Assembly: GCF_040869045.1 (NCBI RefSeq)
Contig: NC_090319.1
Location: 305,214,998-305,278,997, forward strand
From: Eurosta solidaginis
Lineage: Eukaryota; Arthropoda; Insecta; Diptera; Tephritidae
DNA length: 64,000 nt
Direction: 5' to 3'
The notes below the pieces were generated by a model. That model saw nothing but the letters and a program-made list of their open reading frames with translations. It was not told the origin of the DNA and did no database searches. Below, one piece after another: positions 56,112 through 64,000 of the stretch. The translations under genes and the position numbers were made by a program. Position 1 is the stretch's first letter; the number at the start of each line of letters is the position of its first letter.

Positions 56112-58710
56112 TAACAAGTAAGGAAGGTTAAGTTCGGGTGTAACCGAACATTACATACTCAGTTGAGAGCTATGGTGACAACATAAGGGAAAATAACCAT
56201 GTAGGAAAATGAACCTAGGATAACCCTGGAATGTGTTGTTTGTACGATATGGGTATCAAATGAAAGGTGTTAATGAGTTTTTTATGAGGGAGTGGGCCTT
56301 AGTTCTATAGGTGGACGCCATTTAAGGATATAGCCATAAAGGTGGATCAGGGTTGACTCTAGAATGTGTTTGTACAATATGGGTATCAAAAGAAAGGTGT
56401 TAATGAGTATTTTAAAAGGGAGTAATCCTTAGTTCCATAGGTGGCCGCCGTTTCGAGATATCGCCACAAAGGTGGACCAGGGGTGACCCTAGAATTTGTT
56501 TGTACAATATGGGTATCAAAAGAAAGGTGCTAATGAGTATTTTAAAAGGGAGTAATCCTTAGTTCCATAGGTGGACGCCGTTTCGAGATATCGCCACAAA
56601 GGTAGACCAGGGGTGACCCTAGAATTTGTCTGTACAATATGGGCATCAAAAGAAAGGTGTTAATGAGTATTTTAAAAGGGAGTAATCCTTAGTTCCATAG
56701 GTGGACAACGTTTCGAGATATCGCCATAAAGGTGGAGCAGGGGTGACCCTAGAATTTGTTTGTACAATATGGGTATCAAAATAAAGGTGTTAATGAGTAT
56801 TTTAAAAGTGAGTAATCCTTAGATCCATAGGGGTGGACGCCGTTTCGAGATACCGCCATAAAGGTGGACCAGGGGTGACTCTAGAATTCGTTTGTGCAAT
56901 TTGGGTATCAAACGAAAGGTGTTAATGAGTATTTTAAAAGGGAGGGGGCCTTAGTTCTATAGGTGGACGCCTTTTCGAGGTATCGCAATAAAGGTGGACC
57001 AGGGGTGACTATAGACTTTGTTTGTACGATATGGGTATCAAATGAAAGGTGTTAATGAGTATTTTTAAAAGGGAGTGGACCTTCGTTCTATAGGTGTTTG
57101 CCTTTTCGAGATATCGCCAAAAAGGTGGACCAGGGGTGACTTTAGAATATGTTTGTACGATATGGGTATCAAATGAAAGGTGTTAATGAGTATTTTAAAA
57201 GGGCGTGAGGCTTAGTTCTATAGGTGGACGCCTTTTCGAGATATCGCCATAAAGGTGGACCAGGGGTGACTCTAGAATGTGATAGTACGATATGGGTATC
57301 AAATTAAAGGCATTAATGAGAGTTTTAAAAGGGAGTGGTGGTAGTTGTATATGTGAAGGCGTTTTCCAGATATCGACCAAAATGTGGACCAGGGTGACCC
57401 AGAACATCATCTGTTGGATACCGCTAATTTATTTATATATGTAATACCTGTCAAGATTTTAAGGGTTTTTTATTTCGCCCTGCAGAACTTTTTCATTTTC
57501 TTCTACTTAATATGGCAGGTGTCACAACCATTTTATAAAGTTTGTTCTAAAGTTATATTTCGCGTCAATAAACCAATCCAATTACCATGTTTCATCCCTT
57601 TTTTCCTATTTGGTATAGATATATGGCATTTTTTTCATTTTTCGTAATTTTCGATATCGAAAAAGTGGGCATGGTCATTGTCGGATTTCTTTCATTTTTC
57701 ATACCAAGATAAAGTGAGTTCAAGTAAGTACGTGAACTAAGTTCCTTAAAGATATGTCGATTTTTGCTCAAGTTATCGTGTTAACGGCCATGCGGAAGGA
57801 CAGACGAACGACTGTGTATAAAAACTGGGCGTGGCATCAACCGATTTCGCCCGTTTTCACAGAAAACAGTTAATATCATAAAATCTATGCCCCTACCAAA
57901 TTTCAAAAGGATTGGTTAATTTTTGTTCGACTTATGGCGTTAAAAGTATCCTAGACAAATTAAATGAAAAAGGGCGGAGCCACGCCCATTTTGAAATTTT
58001 CTTTTATTTTTGTATTTTGTTGCACCATATCATTACTGGAGTTGAATGTTGACATAATTTACTTATATACTGTAAAGATATTAAATGTTTTGTCAAAATT
58101 TTACTTTAAAAAAAAAATTTTTTTAAAAGTGGGCGTGGTCCTTCTCCGATTTTGCTAATTTTTATTAGGCGTACATATAGTAATAGGAGTAACGTCTCTG
58201 CCAAATTTCATCATGATATCTTCAACGAATGACAAATTACAGCTTGCAAAAGTTGTAAATTATCTTCTTTTGAAAGTGGGCGGTGCCACGCCCATTGTCC
58301 AAAATTTCACTAATTTTCTATTCTGCGTCACAAATTCAACTCATTTACCAAGTTTCGTCGCTTTATCTGTATTTGGTAATGAATTATCGCACTTTTTCGG
58401 TTTTTCGAAATTTTCGATATCGAAAAAGTGGGCGTGGTTATAGTCCGATATCGTTCATTTTAAATAGCGATCTGAGCTGAGTGCTCAGGAACCTACATAC
58501 CAAATTTCATCAAGATACCTCAAAATTTACTCAAGTTATCGTGTTAACGGACGGACGGACGGACATGGCTCAATCAAATTTTTTTTCGATCCTGATTATT
58601 TTGATATATGGAAGTCTATATCTATCTCGATTCCTTTATATATGTACAACCAACCGTTATCCAATCAAACTTAATATACTCCGTGAGCTCTGCTCAACTG
58701 AGTATAAAAA
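56112..58710 (-). mobile_element. DINE/Helentron-like element, copy D2 (reverse)
   Basis: 2.6 kb. Left: TAACAAGTAAGGAAGG, hairpin GTTCGG-GTGTAA-CCGAAC (56132-56149), then CATACTCAGTTGAGAGC. Right: inverted GTCC run (ACGGACGGACGGACATGG, about 58548-58566), TGCTCAACTGAGTATAAAAA at the end. The body has the same two modules as D1 and D3. Short open frames inside are repeat sequence and not genes. Confidence 0.75.
56195..57410 (-). repeat. 130-bp tandem array inside D2, nine units
   Basis: GGGTATCAAA (with small variants) starts units at 56251, 56381, 56511, 56641, 56771, 56903, 57033, 57164 and 57294, a steady period of 130-132 bp. Each unit also has GTGTTAATGAGTATTTTAAA, a GGTGGACGCC phrase, GAGATATCGCC and CCAGGGGTGAC. 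Middle units are more alike than the outer ones. Confidence 0.92.
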
Positions 58711-59856
58711 CTTGAAAACAATTAGGTAGGTCCTAGGTACTAGTAGTCATACTCGTCATCAATTCTATTGATAGTCATATATAAGACCAACTGAACGTTA
58801 ATCAGGTTATGCTACGCCCCACAATTTTAGAAATTTCACGCACCAACGTTTTTTTTTAATTGTCTGATCAACACCCTAGATTGATGAGGAGTGTGATGAC
58901 TAGTACCTAGGACTTACCTAATTATTTCCTAGCCTTTAGTATTATTACTTAATGTAAGTATTGTTTTCAATAAAACCGTTTAACTTGAAGTTTTTTTTAA
59001 TTATTTTTTTCTTGCTTTCTTTTGAGACACTGTAATGTAGGCATACATAATGAGTCAAAAAAAGTTTCTAGATATGTAAATATTCAATCAATTAAAACCA
59101 AAACATTTTGGTGAGTAAGCTTTCAAGTGCTATCGTAATTCGCTTACAAAAACCGGATTTTAAAGTTTTCGAGTAAGTAAATAATAAAAAACAAACTAAA
59201 AATGAATGAGTTTACTCATAATTGAAAAATTTCATTTGAATTGGCTTGGCATTGCTATGCTGGTTTTTCAGAGGGTTATTCAATAATACCCATACTAACT
59301 TACATACATACATACACTTATGGCCAAATGCAAATATAAATTGAATATGCAACACGAGTAAATTTGCTTTTTAGATGGTTGAATAGCATTTGATTTAAAA
59401 TTAATTCAAAGAAAGGTCACAGCTATATATATATATATATATATATATATGTGAAGGTCCACACCCTCGGCATAGCGGAGTAAGCGTCGACGTAGGCGTA
59501 AGTACAGTACACACCCCGCAGTACCGCCGTTAGGCATAACGTTACGGTTAGGAAATGGGATTTAGTCGCCACTGATTGGCATGCGCATTTCTCTGCTTTC
59601 CCTTTCGGCATGTTGATGCATGCGTTGTTGTTGTAGCGATAATTTAGTATGACCACATGGAACCTTCAAGGCCATTCCGTGCTCCCACCCCCTAGATCCA
59701 TGAGGATCTTGGGGTCGCCAGAGTCTCGGCTGTTAGAGTAACAGGATTCGCTACGGATAGGTTGCCAATTGGGTGGATAAGCTATATATTGTGCTGGCAA
59801 CCCCTTGAAATACCTGCCGCGGGTATATTCTAAGCCCCTTAACCCGCTGGGGCGCA
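58711..59856. other. Non-coding; (TA)n microsatellite
   Basis: A (TA)13 run lies at 59424-59450. The rest is AT-rich to 59450, then a more GC-balanced stretch, possibly the 3' end of the R1-like element that follows on the minus strand. Confidence 0.5.
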
Positions 59857-61105
59857 TCACTCGTCCAACAATGTATGTCTCTGCGCATTAGGGGATACTA
59901 AATTCCCAATGGAAGGCTCCTCTACAAAAACTCTGTGTACAGATTGTCTTTCATCGTGAACACGAGGGCAATGAAATATTCCGTGTTCTGCTTTTTCCAA
60001 TTTGGTGTGACAGTGTGGACAGAAGGGATCCTCCTCTATCCTACGCTTAAGTAGATACTCCTTGAAACCGCCGTGTCCACTGAATATCCACAAGAGGTGG
60101 TAGTTTAGTTCGCCGTACTTACGCTCGTACAATTCTGCTATATTCCCAACTAACATGAAGGTCCAGCGCCCTTTCTTCCATTCTTCCCACCTAACTTGTG
60201 ACTCTGCGCTATTCTTGCCATCTGTATATATAATACTATCGATCTGGTTACGTTGGGTAATAGCTGACGGGTAGCTTCGCCTTAGCCGCTGATGTTGGAC
60301 ATTATTCGCGTAAGAGCTCATATAACTCTAGAAACTTTTCTTCTACCGTCCTGAAATGCTTCTTTATAGTTAGTTTTGAGTCAATTTTTACTCCTAAATA
60401 TTTCAAAAATGGCTTTGACTTTGATAGTCTCCTATGGTTAGGGCTAACTCACGCACAGTCCGCTTTTAGCTCACCAAAACCACTTCTAGCCATCTCCAGC
60501 CCCATGTTCGTCACAAATACCTTTACTTTTCCTACGGCGTCTTTACTTGCTTGGAGCAGATCCAGAATCTTGGCCACTGCTACTATGACAATATCATCTG
60601 CCGATAATATGCATGGCGGCCACCATGGTGTGATGGTAGCGTGCTCCGCCTACCACACCGTATGCCCTGGGTTCACACCCCGGGCAAAGCAACATCAAAA
60701 TTTGAGAAACAAGGTTTCTCAATTAGAAGAAAATTTTTCTAAGCGGGGTCGCCCCTCGGCAGTGTTTGGCAAGCGCTCCGGGTGTATTTCTGCCATGAAA
60801 AGCTCTCAGTGAAAACTCATCTGCCTTGCAGATGCCGTTCGGGGTCGGCATAAAACATGTAGGTCCCGTCCGGCCAATTTGTAGCGAAAATCAAGAGGAG
60901 CACGACGCAAATTGGAAGAGAAGCTCGGCCTTAGATCTCTTCGGAGGTTATCGCGCCTTACATAAATTTTTTTGTTTTTAATATGCATACTTTGGGAAAG
61001 TTCGATTTTTAGCACACCGTCATACATCGCATTCCATACCGTTGGCTCTAGAACAGATCCCAGAGAAACACCGCCGGTGGCGTTGTGGTTTCTTGGTCCC
61101 TCAGA
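59857..61105 (-). pseudogene. R1-like non-LTR reverse transcriptase, split by a SINE
   Basis: Minus strand: 61105-60989 encodes VSLGSVLEPTVWNAMYDGVL, an RT block that normally reads GxPQGSxLGP. After the SINE (60615-60978), 60604-60480 gives the catalytic ADDIVIVAVAKILDLLQ block and LEMARSGFG. 60321-59857 gives ELNYHLLWIFSGHGGFKEYL, CPHCHTKLEKAEHGIFHCP, the cysteine/histidine end found in R1-clade elements. Several frame changes; the N-terminal RT and endonuclease are missing, the sequence passing into a purine-rich tract. Confidence 0.75.
60615..60978 (+). mobile_element. tRNA-derived SINE, family 1, copy e (complete)
   Basis: GCGGCCACCATGG head, A and B boxes (TGGTGTGATGGTAGCG, GGGTTCACACCCC), body and GGTTATCGCGCC end with an AT tail. 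Perfect 10-bp duplication TAATATGCAT (60605-60614 and 60979-60988). It interrupts the R1-like RT gene within a few codons of its catalytic Asp pair. Confidence 0.92.
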
Positions 61106-61107
61106 CG

Positions 61108-61735
61108 TATCAAAGAGGAGAATAAGGGGTATAAGGAGGAGGAAAGGGAGGAGTGAGAAGCAGAAGAAGAAGGATAAAAACAAGGAAATATAGATAGATG
61201 TAGTAGGCGAGCGAATGATAAGAAAAAGAAGTAGAAAAAAGGGGAAGGAAAAGAAGAATTAATTGAAAAAGATGCAGAAGAAGGAAAAGAAGAAGACAAA
61301 TATGAAAAAGAAGAAGATAAAGAATAAGAAAAAAGAGACCCCGCAAAGGAAGAAGGAAATTGATAATGGCAATTAGAAGAGGAGACGGAAGTGGAAGTAT
61401 AAGGAAAAAGAGAGGAGGAAGGAGAACGATAACGAGAAAAAGATGATAAATAAGAAGAAAAAGGAAAAAGGAAAAGAAATATGAGAAAAGTTAAAGAAGA
61501 AGGAAAAGGAGAATAATAATGATAATAATAAGCATAAGAAGAAGAATGAGAAGGAAAAGAAATATGTGAAGGAGGGGGAGAAGGAAAAGGAGAGTGACAA
61601 AGAGAATGAAAATGATAATGAGAAGAAGAAGAATAAGAACGAAAAGAAATTGGAGAAGGGAATGGAGAAGGGGAAGCAAACGCCGAGGGAGAAGGAAAAA
61701 GGAAAGAAAAAATTTGCAAAATCAGGTGAAGGCAA
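61108..61735 (+). repeat. ~630-bp purine tract (A/G on + strand)
   Basis: Almost only A and G with scattered T and C: GAAGAAG, AGGAGG, AAGGAAAAGG phrases without a fixed period. Translations of either strand are low-complexity (Ser/Phe/Leu-rich or Lys/Glu-rich) and should not be taken as genes. Confidence 0.9.
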
Positions 61736-61739
61736 GCCC

Positions 61740-62578
61740 ACGTCAGTTGGCTAATTTATTAATATCGCATAGGGAGTTAACACAAAAGTCTGAAAAATCG
61801 AAGTTGGGAGTATCTTCGGACCTCCCAATTTATTATTTACCGAACTGTATATTGGATTTAGGCCATGTAAAAAATAAAAATTGTATTGACGAATGGTGGG
61901 GGAAGCCGGGTTTTCGTGTTGTCCAAACATTGCGATTTTAAATGTTGGTCGCTGTTATGATCTAGGTGTGAGATGTGTATTACTAGCATATTTCTTAAGG
62001 CCGCGTGTTACTCTAAACAACACATTTCTTTCCAAATGTGTTTTCCGCATATGCTGTTAAATGAATAACAAAAACGAAATAAATCCAAATATACATAGCT
62101 AAAAATATTTTATATGAATGGTGCTTTAGCGAAATACAGAGAAACCTCTCCCAACGGACGCTTCTATTAGGCGAACACCTCCCTAGCAATAATTTATTCT
62201 AAGTTAAATAGAAATTAAGACACACAGTAACTAGGTTTACCATCTGTGTGTATTTCTTTATAAATAAGAAATTTTCAATGGGACTCTTTATCTAATCTTC
62301 CGCCTTATACTAATCGATTAAAGCTTATCAATCTTCCAACTCTTGCTAGTCGAAGGGAAATGCTTGGTGTAATATTTATGACAAAACTTTTAAATGGATC
62401 AATTTCGAGCCCATTCCTTCTGAATGAAGTGAACTTTTGCGTTCCCTCTCGGACATCGAGAAACTTCAAACCTCTTCTGCTGAAACAATGTAGAACGAAT
62501 TTCGAACAAAATGAACCTTTTCGGCGTTTATGCCAAGATTATAACTTTCACTCAAACACATTTGATAGCTCGGACTCC
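61740..62578. other. Nothing recognised
   Basis: Mixed composition without a domain or repeat that I can name. Confidence 0.4.
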
Positions 62579-64000
62579 CTTTTTATACTCAGTTGAGCAG
62601 AGCTCACAGAGTATATTAAGTTTGATTGGATAACGGTTGGTTGTACATATATAAAGGAATCGAGATAGATATAGACTTCCATATATCAAAATAATCAGGA
62701 TCGAAAAAAAATTTGATTGAGCCATGTCCGTCCGTCCGTCCGTCCGTCCGTCTGTTAACACGATAACTTGAGTAAATTTTGAGGTATCTTGATGAAATTT
62801 GGTATGTAGGTTCCTGAGCACTCATCTCAGATCGCTATTTAAAATGAACGATATCGGACTATAACCACGCCCACTTTTGCGATATCGAAAATTTCGAAAA
62901 ACCGAAAAAGTGCGATAATTCATTACCAAATACAGATAAAGCGACGAAACTTGGTAACTGTGTTGAATTTGTGACGCAGAATAGAAAATTAGTAAAATTT
63001 TGGACAGTGGGCGTGGCACCGCCCACTTTTAAAAGAAGGTAATTTACAACTTTTGCAAGCTGTAATTTGTCATTCGTTGAAGATATCATGATGAAATTTG
63101 GCAGAGACGTTACTCCTATTACTATATGTACGCCTAATAAAAATTTGCAAAATCGGAGAAGGACCACGCCCACTTTTAAAAAAAATTTTTTTTTAAAGTA
63201 AAATTTTGACAAAAAATTTAATATATTTACAGTATATAAGTAAATTATGTCAACAGTCAACTCCAGTAATGATATGGTGCAACAAAATACAAAAACAAAA
63301 GAAAATTTCAAAATGGGCGTGGCTCCGCCCTTTTTCATTTAATTTGTCTAGGATACTTTTAACGCCATAAGTCGAACAAAAATTAACCAATCCTTTTGAA
63401 ATTTGGTAGGGGCATAAATTTTATGATATTAACTGTTTTCTGTGAAAACGGGCGAAATCGGTTGATGCCACGCCCAGTTTTTATACACAGTCGTTCGTCT
63501 GTCCTTCCGCATGGCCGTTAACACGATAACTTGAGCAAAAATCGACATATCTTTAATGAACTTAGTTCACGTACTTACTTGAACTCACTTTATCTTGGTA
63601 TGAAAAATGAAAGAAATCCGACAATGACCACGCCCACTTTTTCGATATCGAAAATTACGAAAAATGAAAAAAATGCCATATATCTATACCAAATAGGAAA
63701 AAGGATGAAATATGGTAATTGGATTGGTTTATTGACGCGAAATATAACTTTAGAAAAAACTTTATAAAATGGTTGTGACACCTACCATATTAAGTAGAAG
63801 AAAATGAAAAAGTTCTGCAGGGCGAAATAAAAAACCATTAAAATCTTGACAGGTATTACATATATAAATAAATTAGCGGTATCCAACAGATGATGTTCTG
63901 GGTCACCCTGGTCCACATTTTGGTCGATATCTGGAAAACGCCTTCACATATACAACTACCACCACTCCCTTTTACAACTCTCATTAATGCCTTTAATTTG
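62579..64000 (+). mobile_element. DINE/Helentron-like element, copy D3, cut by window end
   Basis: TTTTTATACTCAGTTGAGCA start, six-fold GTCC run (about 62725-62752), module 1 (GAAATTTGGTATGTAGG ... GCGTGGCACCGCCCACTT), module 2 from about 63480 with a second GTCY run, closely matching D2 in reverse. The window ends at the first array unit (GCCTTTAATTTG). Confidence 0.8.

Noticed and set aside
56195..57410. Regular direct repeats that could suggest a CRISPR array
   Set aside because: The units are continuous 130-bp tandem copies without unique spacers, in a fly-type genome, inside a dispersed element.
61048..61741. Long open frames of 120-220 codons on both strands, rich in Ser/Phe/Leu or Lys/Glu
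   Set aside because: They lie on the purine tract, are low-complexity in every frame and have no domain. The 5' part of one is the R1-like RT read through.
62859..63338. 159-codon open frame on the minus strand, with a relative at 57964-58443
   Set aside because: Part of the DINE-like element. The same stretch is interrupted or shifted in the other copies and has no domain.

Overview
The window looks like nuclear DNA of a higher fly. A tephritid-type fruit fly is my guess, not something the sequence proves. The base composition is AT-rich, coding stretches are split by GT...AG introns, and almost all recognisable content is transposable elements.

Host gene. The only host gene I can support is on the + strand: three exons (3219-3305, 3447-3528, 18668-18822) that join in phase and encode the end of the cytoplasmic tail of an Attractin/Distracted-family membrane protein, with its stop codon at 18820-18822. 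Its last intron is about 15.1 kb and contains a full-length Ty3/Gypsy retrotransposon, a solo LTR, a MITE, two SINEs, a TIR element and a non-LTR fragment. Upstream exons were not found, so the preceding intron is at least 3.2 kb.

Mobile elements. (1) An LTR family, here family A: one complete copy with 729-bp LTRs (9094-15654) and eight further LTRs, mostly solo, nearly all flanked by 4-bp duplications of the form RTAY. (2) An env-bearing errantivirus-like provirus on the - strand (34069-42917), with 99% identical LTRs, several broken reading frames and flanks that do not match. (3) Three DINE/Helentron-like elements (27512-29214, 56112-58710, 62579-end) with (GTCC)n runs, a 3' hairpin and an internal 130-bp tandem array of variable copy number. 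(4) Cut-and-paste DNA elements: three hAT-type MITEs with 8-bp target duplications, a 1.2-kb Harbinger-like element with a transposase relic, a hAT/ZMYM-like transposase relic, and nested MITEs at 25780-26742 and 33100-34066. (5) Two tRNA-derived SINE families. (6) Remains of at least four non-LTR lineages.

How it fits together. Many elements sit inside one another, and several have an intact or empty paralogue elsewhere in the window, so insertion points and target duplications can be read directly. Every element gene seen is broken. I found no rRNA, tRNA gene, CRISPR array or bacterial-type operon.
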